Origin: JAPUDQ01 sp049644865
GTDB lineage: Bacteria; Patescibacteriota; Saccharimonadia; Saccharimonadales; Saccharimonadaceae
Assembly: GCA_049644865.1 (NCBI GenBank)
Contig: JBARSV010000004.1
Span: forward strand, 1 to 44,419
DNA length: 44,419 nt
Reading direction: 5' to 3'
Part shown: piece by piece, positions 30,701 to 39,706 of the stretch
Layout of the letters: each line of letters begins with the position of its first letter
How positions within the stretch are numbered: position 1 is the first letter of the stretch
The notes under the pieces: generated by a model
Seen by the model: only the letters and a program-made list of their open reading frames with translations
Database searches by the model: none
Told to the model about the DNA's origin: nothing
Program-made: the position numbers and the translations under genes

Positions 30701-33402
30701 AAGTTACCTCCGCCCGCAAAACGTCCGGTTGCGAAACTTGATGTCTGCTGCCAGCTATTGATGGTACCGTTTGCGTTAATCTTGTTGTAATACACGTCGG
30801 TTCGAGGCGTACCGCCGACCGTACTGCTACCACCGATGACATAGAGACGATCATTGTACACGACGGCTCCATGGCCGTAGGCGTTGTAGGGCAGTGAGGC
30901 CTGAGTGCTCCAGGTGCCAATTTGTCCGGTTGCCGTGATGTCGGCAACTTCAACGGTGCTGACGATACTATTGCCCGCGGCTCGACCGCCCATGAGGTAG
31001 AGACGGTTATTGTAGGCAGTGGCAGTAACGTCAGAGCGGGCGCTCGACAGACTCACGTTGTTGGTATACCAGTAGCTCCAGGTAGTCTTAGTTGGGTCGG
31101 CTGTGGGGTTCCAGGTCGGGTTCCAAAGTTGCGGCTCGCCATTGGCGCCAAGCTTTGCGACGTAGATCGTTGTTTGGGGAACGCCACTACTGTTGAGACC
31201 GCCGATGACGTAGAGGAATCCGTTGTATGCCACCAGTGAGTAGTTGCTCCGCGCTTCGGGGAGATTGTAGACACTGTCAGTGCACCAGCCACTACAAGCG
31301 CCGTTGCCAGGGTTCGGGCTTTCCAGTGAACCGTCGGTGGTTGAAAGATGAGTCCAGTTTAGCGTCGGACTTGTGGTTGTGCCGCCCGCACCATAGTTGA
31401 TGACGATGATACCGTTGCTGCCGCCAGTACCTGTGTTGCCCGTTGCGCCAGCATTGCCTCCCTGGCCCGCACCTGAGCGGTCGGTGTCGGCATTATTACC
31501 AGGATTTTGACCGCTACCCGTAGTGGTTGTGAGACTGCCAGAGACGTAGCTCGAACCACTACCGCCGCCACCAGCCCCAGAGCCGCTTGATGAGCTCGAT
31601 CCACCACCACCACCAAAGTACCCAGCGCCGCCACCGCCACCACCGGCACGACTGGTCGCGATAACTCCACCACCCCTACCACCACTTGCAAGACCACCGC
31701 TTGCACCACTTCCATCGGTGGTGCCACTGGTGCGGCCGTCACCACCGAGACCACCAGTGAGTGAGCTACCGGCTGAACCTGCGTTCGTACCGCCAGTACC
31801 ACCGGCGCCACCAGCAGACTGAGTGCCGGCACCACCACCTCCACCGGCACCAGATGTTGTGCCAGCGATACCATTCGTGCCACCACCTGCGCCACCTGCG
31901 CCGCCAGTATTACCTGCCGAGTTACGGCCACCGCCACCACCACCGCCACCAGCAGCGATTGCCAGTGGGGTTGCGCCTCGGTAAATACTGGAGTAGCCGC
32001 CACCTCCACCACCTCCACCAGCGGTTTTACGAGTACCGGTTGCGCCACCTCCACCGACGTACACTGTCAAGGTCTCACCTGGCGTAACAGTGACATTACC
32101 AGACACATAGCCACCTCCACCACCGGTTCCACCGGCCGCGGCTGAACCACCAGCCCCACCACCACCTCCACCACCCCATACTTTGACAGAGAGACTCGTA
32201 ACCCCAGCCGGGACAGTAAATGTACTTGCGCCCTGCGCGGTGTAGATCTGGCCGTTGAGTGAAAGGCCACCGACCGAGTAGAGGTAGCCACCAGCAACTG
32301 CCGTACCGCCAGCCCAGTTTCCCTGAGGTAATTTGGTCGCGCTGTTCCACGTGTCAAATCGCGCGCCAGTAGTACGACCCTTTTTGATGAGCTTGTTGGC
32401 AACGTCGAAGTTGATGTTGGTCTCGTTGTTACCATTCATGAATTGCTGGGCGGTGACCACGTAGATGCTTGGGTCGATGGTCAGCGGGTAGGTAGCTTTG
32501 GCGAGTCCCTTAGCGGTGACAGTAAGACGATTTTTCTCGAGATGAAATGACGCCTCAACCTGCGAAGTTTGCTTGCCGTACTCTTTGACAATTGGGCTTG
32601 GTATGACAAAAAGCAGTAGGGATTTTTTGGCATTTTCACGGGCTTTCTTGAGGAGAGCGGCGTCCGCATCGGTGCCTGTCGATACGTTGTTGATGAAAAG
32701 CTGGTTGCCATAGATCCCGACACTTCCGTCTGACTCTAATCGTGCCTCAATACCATCGGGCAAGGTCAGTAGATAGGTGAAAGAAGCCTGGTCGCCAGGA
32801 GCTTTGGAGAGTACGATATCTTCCTTGACGCCGGTTCCCTCAGCAGTGTATACCAGCCATCCCTCATGGTTGCGAAACGGGTACACGACGCGGTTTTGGT
32901 CTTGTTTGCCGTTTGCGATGGCAAATTGGGGCGAGATTGTGAGGTCTACTTTATAGTGAGGGTCAGTGACAACCACACCTTTGCTAGCCTCAACCGGAAT
33001 AGTTGCCGAGACCAGGCTTGCACCAGTCTGCTTTGATTCAGCTGAATTTAACTGGCCATTCATGAAGCTATATACTTGTTTTTGGTTGTCAAGTTTTAGG
33101 TTTTGGGCAAGTATCTCGTTAGGAGGCGATAGTAGCTTTTGCACTGAACTTAGTTGGTAGCTATGAGGGCCGTAGTAGCGATATAATTGATAACCTATAG
33201 TAATAATCGTAGCAGCGAGTAATATGATCAAACTAAAGCGTAACAGGCCTCTTTTTGTGGGAGCAGGGATAACGATATAGCGCTTGCCGCCCGCAGTTAG
33301 TTTTGTGAAGCGTCGTAAGAAAACAGAAGAACGTCCAACAAACCAGTGCCAAATTTGGCTGGGGCTAGGCTTGCGCTGGGTCACTTGATTTTTTCTCTTC
33401 AT
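27769..33402 (-). CDS. Giant surface protein with 18 kelch motifs and a nested glycine-rich domain
   Basis: The protein has about 1,877 residues: a basic cytoplasmic start, one membrane helix near 52-74, and a beta domain to about 350. Then come kelch repeats with the L-Y-V-I-G-G pattern (first near 372, last near 1707). I count 18, enough for three six-bladed propellers. Between motifs 1 and 2 sits a roughly 260-residue Gly-rich module (starts T-F-T-V-P-A-G-V-T). Seven or more blades carry Cys-bracketed loops right after G-G. The C-terminal 140 residues form a separate beta domain. I chose ATG 33402; an in-frame TTG at 33420 exists. It is probably an adhesin or receptor for host contact (inference). 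Confidence 0.9.
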   Translation of the reverse strand: MKRKNQVTQRKPSPSQIWHWFVGRSSVFLRRFTKLTAGGKRYIVIPAPTKRGLLRFSLIILLAATIITIGYQLYRYYGPHSYQLSSVQKLLSPPNEILAQNLKLDNQKQVYSFMNGQLNSAESKQTGASLVSATIPVEASKGVVVTDPHYKVDLTISPQFAIANGKQDQNRVVYPFRNHEGWLVYTAEGTGVKEDIVLSKAPGDQASFTYLLTLPDGIEARLESDGSVGIYGNQLFINNVSTGTDADAALLKKARENAKKSLLLFVIPSPIVKEYGKQTSQVEASFHLEKNRLTVTAKGLAKATYPLTIDPSIYVVTAQQFMNGNNETNINFDVANKLIKKGRTTGARFDTWNSATKLPQGNWAGGTAVAGGYLYSVGGLSLNGQIYTAQGASTFTVPAGVTSLSVKVWGGGGGGGAGGSAAAGGTGGGGGYVSGNVTVTPGETLTVYVGGGGATGTRKTAGGGGGGGGYSSIYRGATPLAIAAGGGGGGGGRNSAGNTGGAGGAGGGTNGIAGTTSGAGGGGGAGTQSAGGAGGTGGTNAGSAGSSLTGGLGGDGRTSGTTDGSGASGGLASGGRGGGVIATSRAGGGGGGAGYFGGGGGSSSSSGSGAGGGGSGSSYVSGSLTTTTGSGQNPGNNADTDRSGAGQGGNAGATGNTGTGGSNGIIVINYGAGGTTTSPTLNWTHLSTTDGSLESPNPGNGACSGWCTDSVYNLPEARSNYSLVAYNGFLYVIGGLNSSGVPQTTIYVAKLGANGEPQLWNPTWNPTADPTKTTWSYWYTNNVSLSSARSDVTATAYNNRLYLMGGRAAGNSIVSTVEVADITATGQIGTWSTQASLPYNAYGHGAVVYNDRLYVIGGSSTVGGTPRTDVYYNKINANGTINSWQQTSSFATGRFAGGGNFVTVWGAFMYISGGCSVVNASGYCSTVRSDTQVASINTDGSLDIWNTVGAVSNQRFGHGLFAWRDNIYEVGGCSTQSTTTGACTGTLETIIYGLVNRDGDASTVGQSSDPGSGTCTGGAPTNCSTPAASIGSLLNASIVSNGYIYIFGGCTDTACNPSGVTNGVAYAAISSTGQMSKPATCPNGSFQNNIWCIQSTNTLPVSVAAASPVIFNNRIYLIGGLSGNNNTNTILRAVLNSDGSVGAWTQQSMSGVGATSVSYQYAYTRANPTDATNNPGHLFIFGGCTNSNNAGCTAYSQSVYRCNIQAAGAIASCSTTNQLQIGTIPGDTQTGLAIMSGTVYANYVYLIGGVSPNIQDLKSVRYAKIDNNNNVVTAGTSGWTQSPNEMAVGRRRASAFGYNGYIYVIGGYEAATGTLPDIEFIKMNVSDGSLGDGGTETFNVSAVQINQRWGLSAPVSNSYAYVIGGCTNGASPGGCTSTTNVVQTFQVYNNDSGAPAGYSTSANQYTTQANRIGASAAILNGYLYVAGGCTSTTDCTTTTTDVSYAPIDAYGTIGTWTSTAGLPVGRTWGKLRTAGGSLYYIGGQSNTATDRRTEVYYATPSGGTISSWSTASNALPAGRTKFGATVWNNRLYVVGGEGTGAGCTASNVCNTVYVSPQLNSGGNIGSAWSTASTSFSVARSGPTVIAYANNLYLFGGYDGTNYLSDSQYSQINSGTGNAGSWAFSASMPGPLADADGFAANGYIYVIGGRSGATTCDPVTIVAPISANTTITSGNNPTGIGEWYETNQRYTGARYGAAAAYADGKAYVLGGGCGSTLTYASPVTQQAPLLSQPQVAKYSIMIDTDSDVFANAWLLNGLDNSIGARWQLKYRSMANQQAVSLCATMSTWGQDTNFGDITLGTPGVYIIKDGSGTDIKCGRYFFFNVSVDSSQAFGYPDDVTRGPTITDLSLYFTADPSKRLMHGRTFTGGLQQPLDAPF
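31400..32190 (-). repeat. Low-complexity GGN-repeat tract coding for the Gly-rich module
   Basis: The DNA is a dense run of glycine codons with Ala, Ser and Thr. It creates long spurious ORFs in other frames on both strands. The tract may be prone to length change by slippage, which would vary the module without breaking the frame only if changes are multiples of three. Confidence 0.8.
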
Positions 33403-33435
33403 AGCCTCACGATCCACCAAGGTGGCTTCTCTGTT

Positions 33436-33444
33436 ATTGTACCA
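33436..33444 (-). promoter_or_regulatory. Extended -10 promoter of the kelch gene
   Basis: TG-G-TACAAT on the minus strand lies 33 nt before ATG 33402. The leader holds GGTGG and GAGG as possible ribosome-binding sequences. Confidence 0.6.
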
Positions 33445-33461
33445 TAACCACGATAGTGCGA

Positions 33462-36400
33462 CTACTTGTTACTGAAGGCAAAGTTGAGGTTACCAACGTA
33501 GGCGTTCGCGTTTTTACTGGTTGTCATGTCGATCTTGAAGACGATACTGTTGCCAGGCGTAAAGCCACAGGTCGATGGGTCGGCGGCACCTGTTGCGTTC
33601 CCGATTTGCCACGAAGTCTGTGTGCCAGTCGACACGCTGATAGTTGATCCACAGGCACTTAGGCCTGTGCCGCTGTTTCGGTAGATTTGGTATTGTACAG
33701 TAGCCGAACCACCGTTGCTGCCGTTGTCAGTGCGACCCATGAGTGATGTCTGGCCCGAATTGAATTCTTTGAAGGTACTTGGTAGCTGGTACGTCACATA
33801 AATCGCATAGGTTTGTGCCGTCGCCTGCGGGCTGGTCCATTTGTAGAAGTTGTAGGTCTCATTTGTGCCACAAATCGTTGGCTGTGCAGGGCTGCCGCTA
33901 CCGTCGTTGATATTGAGGTAGTCCGAGCAGAGGTCGCTCGTCATGGTGCCAATACCGGTGCCGTGTAGCACTGCGTTGGTATACTCTGGGCTGATAGTGA
34001 CAATGTTGTCCGGGCTCGAACCACATGCACCCCAGCCATCAGCCTCGTAACATTGCAGCTTACCAAGTGTCGTGTCGTAGTACATACTACCGAGTAAGGC
34101 GTCGTTGTTGCTGGCAATTGGCGCACTGGCGCCACGGTCGAGGGTAAAGAGGGTGGTCGGACCGCCATTTACACCGCCGCCGATCTGGACATTTGGCGTC
34201 GTGTTGGAAGCTAAAGTCATACTAAATGTGTCGACGTAGAATGTGCGTGCGGTCCCAGTATTTTGAGTGAAATAGACGTAGGGGTTTGTAGCGGCACTTG
34301 CGTCAGTGGTGATGTAACAGGTTATTTTAGTGAATGATGTGAGCGATGTTGAAACACTTTGCGTGTTGTAGTCGGCGCAGGTGGCAAAGCTGGTGCCACC
34401 GTCACGTGAGTAGCGAACGGTAAAGTCGCTAAATGAGTTGCTACTGGCGGCATACACGGTGACGCGGTAAAGCGTGCTGGCAAGTGGGCTAATAGACAGT
34501 TTGTTACGAACACCCTGACCAGCGGTTGCTGCTGTCACCGCCTGAGCACTATCGCTAGCGTCGTTACCGACAGTTGTACTGCGCGTGACGGTGCTTCCTG
34601 ACACCGCTGACCAGTTGGTTGCAAAGTTGCCGCTATCAGTCACGACACCGTCGGTTGCGTAGTTGTAGTCAGCTGCGATGGTCACGGAGAGGTTATCGAC
34701 GTAGAATGTCCGGGCCGTGGCTCCTGTTTGGCGTATAAGGATAGCGTTACTACTGGTGATGCCGCTTGCCGGTGCGGTAAAGGCGCAGTTTACTTTTGTC
34801 CATACACTTGTGGCGATGGCCTGAGAGGTAGTACAGGGAACAGAGGCGGCTGTGCCGTCGACAGAATAGTAAACGTTCATGTCAGTAAAGGTGCCACTAC
34901 TGAGGCGTGCGGTAAAAGAGACGTTGTAGTTTTGGAGTGTACCAAGAGCCGCAACAAGGGTATTCTTAACACCCGCATTGGCGGATGCAGTCGTTACGAT
35001 ACTGACGGATGCTTGACCAGTCGCGATAGAGCTGTTTGTCGTTGTAACATTGCGAGTGACAGTGCTAGTGCCGACTGCCGCCCAAGTACTTGCTGGGAAT
35101 GTTGTCGATGATGCACCAGCAGTCTCGGCACCTGCATTGCTGACATACTCGGTGACGTTGCTGTTGACTTGGAAGAGACCTGAGGCTGATGACGTCTGGA
35201 CACTGAGCAGTGAGCCGTTAACAGAGTTAACTGAACTGTCACGGATGGTGAGGCCGTTGGTTGCGCTAGTCTTGCTAACGACCAGCTCGGCGCCACCGGC
35301 ACTTTGCAGGGTGTTATCGTATGCCGACTGCAGGGTCGTCGAGCTGCTAGCGCCGGCCGCGGTCCAGTCGCTGCCGTTCCAGATCATGGTGGCAGTCGTG
35401 TTTTGACGCATGGCGATCAGATTGCCCTGACCGCCGCCGTTGACAGATAGTGTGAAATCAACTGAGCTGTTAGCTGCGGTCACGTAGACAATGCGTCCGG
35501 CGGTTGTCACGCTTGGGTCGGGTAGTGTGACGGTCTTGCCAATGACACTGAGGCCGACAATGATTGCCGATGAATTATTGACAGAGGTTTGGGCGATAGT
35601 ACAGTCGATTGCTACGAGTGCACCCCCCGTATAACAGTTCGCATCATTAGCGGTGGTTGAAAATGTCGGGGTCGTGATGAGCACGAGACCGTTTGATACC
35701 GAGCCAGTCCCCCCAGATATTGTGACATTACCACCTGTCGTGCCGCTGGCACTGTTGCCTCCCTGGATGGCGAGTGTGCCGCCGGTGCCAGTGGTACCGC
35801 TCGTTGCACCTTGGATCGTCAGTGTTGCACCTTGGGTTGCGGCCGTTGTCTGTGAGGTAGCCTGAAGTGTGGTCGGTGCTGTGGCGATACCGAGACCAAT
35901 CGTACTCGATGATAAGACAAGTGATGTCGCACCGGTCGATTTGCCGATGGTAATGCTCGTGGCGTTTGTCACGCCGATAGTTAGGGCATTACCGCTTGTC
36001 GCATCGAGCGATGGTGATTGCAGCCCGGTATCAGCCTTGCCGGTACCTGATATCCAGAAGTTTGAACTACCCTGCAATGATGTGCTGTTTTGTATGAAAT
36101 TGGTCGCAGTTGGCGCGAGTACGCTGGCGTCACAGGTACTGATAATCCCCGTGTTGCTACATAGCAGAGTCGTACTAGTCGAGCTTTGCGGGGTAACTTT
36201 GGTTGTGCCGCCGATGGTCGTGCTGCCTGCCCCGGTCGTGTCAAATGTAATCAGGTCAGTCGTCCCAGCGGCATTTTGAATCTTGAGAGCTGTTGCACTA
36301 TCGGTCAGTGGACGAATGGCTGGTGTGTAGACGACACTGCCGAAGTAACCACTGTGCCAGGTGTAGCTACTCGAGCCGAGGTCAAGTAAATTACCGTAGC

Positions 36401-37373
36401 TGCTGCCAGGGACGAGACTTTGGTTGATCGATGTCGATACGAGGTTGCTCAATGCAGTATTGGCCCCGGCTGTACCACAGTTCTGTAGTGTCTGCAGACA
36501 AACCGTGTCGCTTGCGGCCGTTGAATCGGGCAGCACGATGGTGCGGTTTGCGGTGAGAGTGGCTGACTCTAGCGTCAGGCCAAAGTTATCAGTCGTGCCG
36601 TCTGCAAGCACGAGTTTGCCCTGCGTGACGGTGCCACTACCAGCGATGCGACCAAGCGTGAGTTGATTGCCAGATGCATTGAACGAGGCATTGACCAGAC
36701 CGCCGTTGTCACGTAGCTCGAGTAAGTTGGCAGTTTGAGATGACGCACCCTGAATCACCGCACCGACGTTGCCAGCAGCTGCACTTTGCACGGCAATATT
36801 TGCTGTCTGTGGTGTAGTGGTGTTTTGGATAAACCCACTGGCGGTCAACCCACCGAGCATCCCCGCGTTCAACGCATACGGCGTACTGGAGAGTCGTTTC
36901 ATGGGCACCATCTCGCCATCACCGCCACAGTTTGCATCAAATGTGGTGGTAATTGTACAACTCGACGTATCGCCGATGTTCATGCTGAGCCAGAGCGTAT
37001 CTTGGTTCCAGTCGACGTTGCTGGCAAATGGGGTGATAGACCCGAGCTGAACTGATATGAAACCATTGCGCACTATGACACCGTTGCTGCCGCTGTTGAG
37101 CCAACTCTCGGTCCATTTGAGAGTACCACCGGGATTGCCGCTGGCAGTACCCGTACCATCTTGGTATATCTTGAACTGTATATTGTAGTAGCCGTCTGGC
37201 ACGGTTGCTCCGGCCGCATTATAGAGACGACCCTGGAAATTGAGCTGTTGGTTGATACCGGTAGCAGCGTGTACCGTGTCATGCGAAAATAGCACATTGG
37301 CAATCAATGTGCCGAGCACGAAAACTACGGCTATGAGCCGCCGTCGGATGCCTGGTGATGCATAACGGTACAT
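33462..37373 (-). CDS. Large secreted surface protein with carbohydrate-binding-like modules
   Basis: The 1,303-residue protein has a signal peptide (residues 1-36, ending H-A-A). The first domain contains N-F-Q-G-R-L-Y-N and V-P-D-G-Y-Y-N-I-Q-F-K-I-Y-Q, a module frequent in large surface proteins of CPR and other bacteria. It closes with P-M-K-R-L-S-S-T-P-Y-A-L-N-A. A long Ser/Thr/Gly-rich beta-repeat region follows (170-740). Two tandem CBM4/9-like domains (about 741-900 and 900-1050) each end F-Y-V-D-x-x-S-x-T. The C-terminal domain (1110-1303) has a G-S-M-Y-Y-D-T-T-L-G-K-L-Q-C-Y tail-fibre-like stretch. It has no membrane anchor at the C-terminus, so attachment is by other means. Function is probably adhesion. 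Confidence 0.88.
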   Translation of the reverse strand: MYRYASPGIRRRLIAVVFVLGTLIANVLFSHDTVHAATGINQQLNFQGRLYNAAGATVPDGYYNIQFKIYQDGTGTASGNPGGTLKWTESWLNSGSNGVIVRNGFISVQLGSITPFASNVDWNQDTLWLSMNIGDTSSCTITTTFDANCGGDGEMVPMKRLSSTPYALNAGMLGGLTASGFIQNTTTPQTANIAVQSAAAGNVGAVIQGASSQTANLLELRDNGGLVNASFNASGNQLTLGRIAGSGTVTQGKLVLADGTTDNFGLTLESATLTANRTIVLPDSTAASDTVCLQTLQNCGTAGANTALSNLVSTSINQSLVPGSSYGNLLDLGSSSYTWHSGYFGSVVYTPAIRPLTDSATALKIQNAAGTTDLITFDTTGAGSTTIGGTTKVTPQSSTSTTLLCSNTGIISTCDASVLAPTATNFIQNSTSLQGSSNFWISGTGKADTGLQSPSLDATSGNALTIGVTNATSITIGKSTGATSLVLSSSTIGLGIATAPTTLQATSQTTAATQGATLTIQGATSGTTGTGGTLAIQGGNSASGTTGGNVTISGGTGSVSNGLVLITTPTFSTTANDANCYTGGALVAIDCTIAQTSVNNSSAIIVGLSVIGKTVTLPDPSVTTAGRIVYVTAANSSVDFTLSVNGGGQGNLIAMRQNTTATMIWNGSDWTAAGASSSTTLQSAYDNTLQSAGGAELVVSKTSATNGLTIRDSSVNSVNGSLLSVQTSSASGLFQVNSNVTEYVSNAGAETAGASSTTFPASTWAAVGTSTVTRNVTTTNSSIATGQASVSIVTTASANAGVKNTLVAALGTLQNYNVSFTARLSSGTFTDMNVYYSVDGTAASVPCTTSQAIATSVWTKVNCAFTAPASGITSSNAILIRQTGATARTFYVDNLSVTIAADYNYATDGVVTDSGNFATNWSAVSGSTVTRSTTVGNDASDSAQAVTAATAGQGVRNKLSISPLASTLYRVTVYAASSNSFSDFTVRYSRDGGTSFATCADYNTQSVSTSLTSFTKITCYITTDASAATNPYVYFTQNTGTARTFYVDTFSMTLASNTTPNVQIGGGVNGGPTTLFTLDRGASAPIASNNDALLGSMYYDTTLGKLQCYEADGWGACGSSPDNIVTISPEYTNAVLHGTGIGTMTSDLCSDYLNINDGSGSPAQPTICGTNETYNFYKWTSPQATAQTYAIYVTYQLPSTFKEFNSGQTSLMGRTDNGSNGGSATVQYQIYRNSGTGLSACGSTISVSTGTQTSWQIGNATGAADPSTCGFTPGNSIVFKIDMTTSKNANAYVGNLNFAFSNK

Positions 37374-37686
37374 GTGGTGTTAATCTTTTGTTTTTAAAAG
37401 AAGCCCTAGCTACTATTCGTGAGCACTAAGAATCGCCAACAACAACCGCCAGATGACGATGGTGTTGAACGATACCCTAATGTAACCCGAATAGGTGCGT
37501 GGTGGCTTCTATCTGATTTTGTTTTAGATAAAGCTGATTTTTGTCTCTCGGTTTTATCTACTATGCATCATAACCAATATGTCGTCTATTTGCAAGAGGC
37601 GTTGTACATGCTGTGGATAAGTAGCCGCTGCCTTACGTACATACGGCAATAATAAGTCAAAGCCTCTAGCGTCAATGCGATCACCT
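37374..37686. other. Gene-free stretch between two surface-protein genes
   Basis: It has weak ORFs only: a rightward 77-codon frame from GTG 37419 and an extension of leftward frames, neither with a Shine-Dalgarno or recognisable domain. A/T-rich sequence near 37380-37405 may hold the promoter of the leftward 33462-37373 gene, but no clear -10 is placed. Confidence 0.4.
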
Positions 37687-38646
37687 CTAAATAGGTAGTA
37701 ATTGTCCGCGTTTTTCGAGTATGTGGCGTTCGCGCTTTTCACCAATCCAGAAACTAAGTACCATGCCGACGATACCGACGTAAAGTGGCCACAGTGCAAG
37801 CAAAATGTTGGTTTGCGACTGAGTAGCCGCCGTTGTTTGCACTGTATCGGGCTGACCGTTTATGATAGCCGCGACCGTCAAGAACGCGACCCGCCCAACA
37901 GCATCACTTGCTTGAATAGTGATCTGATTGACACCTGGTTTTTTATAAACATGGGTCGTGCGAAATGGCGAATTGTCAGTGCGTGATACCACGGTGTTAG
38001 TTGCGTCGCCCCACTGTATGTTGACTGCGTATGGCGGTGTGCCGCCAATGACTTCTATCGGCATACTCATTTCTTTGTTTGGAAAGACGCCACGAAATAC
38101 GGCATCAGTGTTGAGAAGCAACTGTACCCCGCCGAAGTCGAGAGATGTCACGGGTCCTGCCTGTGTTGGTAGTGCGTCGTAGTACACAGTGACGATCGGT
38201 GAATCAGGTCCAGGTTGATTGAGATCATCGTAGACGCGAGCGATGAGATCATTTTTTCCGATTAGTAGGTCCATCTGCATCGTAAATGTACCGCTATCAC
38301 TGCACGGCGACGAACCAGAAAAGATATCATTCTTAAATACCTCGACCAGCGTCTTTGCCGGGCAGGTGCCAGTGACGGTAATCGGGGTTGCTGAGAAGCG
38401 TTGACCATTGCTGGGGCTTGTGATGATTGCGCCAGTAGCAGGAGGCTTACCTGGTACGACACCGGTCAGACCGATTGAGCCTGCTTCAGGGCCATCATAT
38501 GGTGCCTTGGCGCTGGCAGTATAGGCAATGAGCGGTACCGCAGCAACCATTAAGAGCAGCGACAGCATGGCATATGAAGTATGATCATGCGACCGTAGTT
38601 TCCCTGTATGATGATGTGGACTAATTTTTATTTTTGGCCAGGCCAT
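37687..38646 (-). CDS. Surface protein with Ig-like and PKD domains and C-terminal anchor
   Basis: The 319-residue protein has a His/Lys-rich start and a signal peptide or anchor (S-L-L-L-M-V-A-A-V-P-L-I-A). An Ig-like (Big_6-type) domain reads T-S-P-S-N-G-Q-R-F-S to L-I-A-R-V-Y-D, with two Cys. A PKD domain reads I-Q-W-G-D-A to H-V-Y-K-K-P-G-V-N-Q-I-T-I-Q-A-S-D. A C-terminal membrane helix and short charged tail close it. TG-G-TATCAT lies 7 nt before the ATG with no Shine-Dalgarno, so the mRNA should be leaderless. It probably acts as an outward adapter or spacer on the cell surface. Confidence 0.85.
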   Translation of the reverse strand: MAWPKIKISPHHHTGKLRSHDHTSYAMLSLLLMVAAVPLIAYTASAKAPYDGPEAGSIGLTGVVPGKPPATGAIITSPSNGQRFSATPITVTGTCPAKTLVEVFKNDIFSGSSPCSDSGTFTMQMDLLIGKNDLIARVYDDLNQPGPDSPIVTVYYDALPTQAGPVTSLDFGGVQLLLNTDAVFRGVFPNKEMSMPIEVIGGTPPYAVNIQWGDATNTVVSRTDNSPFRTTHVYKKPGVNQITIQASDAVGRVAFLTVAAIINGQPDTVQTTAATQSQTNILLALWPLYVGIVGMVLSFWIGEKRERHILEKRGQLLPI

Positions 38647-38653
38647 AGTGTTT

Positions 38654-38662
38654 ATGATACCA
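38654..38662 (-). promoter_or_regulatory. Extended -10, leaderless start of the PKD protein gene
   Basis: TG-G-TATCAT ends exactly 7 nt before ATG 38646, so the transcript is expected to begin at the start codon. Confidence 0.65.
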
Positions 38663-38704
38663 CATTGTGAAGATAATTAAACCGCGACACTATTTCACGC
38701 TTGG

Positions 38705-39700
38705 TTAGCGTCGACGTGAACGGCGAGAGCGATCGAGGACACGTTCGGTGTATCGGCGGAGTGCGTAGCGGATCGTAAAGAACAGCAGTATAAGACCAGT
38801 GATAACTCCGATGATAAGCTTGTATGGTATAACCCAGAAACTGATCTCGGACGTAACGATACTATCGTCGCCATATTTCATGGTGAGTTGAGCCGTATAG
38901 CGTCCGAAGAGGATTTTGTTGCCGATGGTCGCGCTGTTGAGCGGTTCTTGAAATTTTCTTATACTACCTGGCAAGATGTTTTTCCGTTCGAGGTTGATAT
39001 TGACGTTAGCGAGTTCATTGCCAAACATATCCTTTATACGAGCTTGCCCGACTGGTTGTTCGTGGACGTTGCCAGAGTTTTTTATGCGTACAACAAAGTC
39101 GAGTGGTGCCGATTCGATGAGTGATATCTTGTTGCTGTCTTTTTGGGTATAAAATGACTCGATCGACAATTGTTGTTTGGCATCGCCATTTACCCTCAGT
39201 AGCACCAATGTACCGAGACTAGCAGATAATGCCACACCTGACTGATCGATGCCAGGAGCGCTTGCGGTAAATCGTATGACTGCGAAGTAGCCACCGGGTG
39301 CGGCATTCGTGGGAACTTTTATAGTTACCGGTAAGCTTTCGATTTGCTGGGGCTTGAGTGTGAGCTGAGGGAGCGCCGATATCCATGGGCGCAGTGAGTA
39401 CGGGCTTGTCTCGGTTTGCTCAATCAATAGTTTTGGCGTGCCATCTTCACCTGCGGCTGTGAAGTCGTTGACCTCCCCGCGTACTAAAAGATTACTAGTC
39501 GATACATCGCGGATTTGTATCTTTGCTTCGACGATCTGTCCCGGATTTGCCGTTAAGTTAATGACTGGCGGAGCGATCTCAAGTGCCTGGCCTGTTTCGT
39601 TAGTAGGGGTTTGAGCGTGAGATGTCGTTACCCACGTGAGACCGACAAGACCTGCGGTGAGCAGGCCTGCGATTGTGGTGATGGCAAGTGAACGTTTCAT
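38705..39700 (-). CDS. DUF916-like (WxL-interacting-protein-like) surface protein
   Basis: The 331-residue protein has a signal peptide, then a DUF916-type domain: P-P-V-I-N-L-T-A-N-P-G-Q-I-V, I-R-D-V-S-T-S-N-L-L-V, P-W-I-S, L-P-V-T-I-K-V-P-T-N-A-A-P-G-G-Y-F-A-V-I-R-F. A second beta domain contains V-R-I-K-N-S-G-N-V-H, and a C-terminal membrane helix with an Arg-rich tail ends it. In Firmicutes such proteins hold WxL-domain proteins on the cell wall. Here the gene starts 6 bp after the stop of a WxL-like protein gene (39707-40840), so they share one transcript and probably form a complex. Confidence 0.85.
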   Translation of the reverse strand: MKRSLAITTIAGLLTAGLVGLTWVTTSHAQTPTNETGQALEIAPPVINLTANPGQIVEAKIQIRDVSTSNLLVRGEVNDFTAAGEDGTPKLLIEQTETSPYSLRPWISALPQLTLKPQQIESLPVTIKVPTNAAPGGYFAVIRFTASAPGIDQSGVALSASLGTLVLLRVNGDAKQQLSIESFYTQKDSNKISLIESAPLDFVVRIKNSGNVHEQPVGQARIKDMFGNELANVNINLERKNILPGSIRKFQEPLNSATIGNKILFGRYTAQLTMKYGDDSIVTSEISFWVIPYKLIIGVITGLILLFFTIRYALRRYTERVLDRSRRSRRR

Positions 39701-39706
39701 GTGGCG

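Noticed and set aside
31359..32087. Long Val/Ala-rich and His/Arg-rich ORFs on both strands across the Gly-rich tract
   Set aside because: They are shadows of the GGN-repeat coding sequence of the kelch protein.
37419..37652. 77-codon rightward ORF between surface genes
   Set aside because: No Shine-Dalgarno, no recognisable domain and atypical composition; described only as part of the gene-free stretch.
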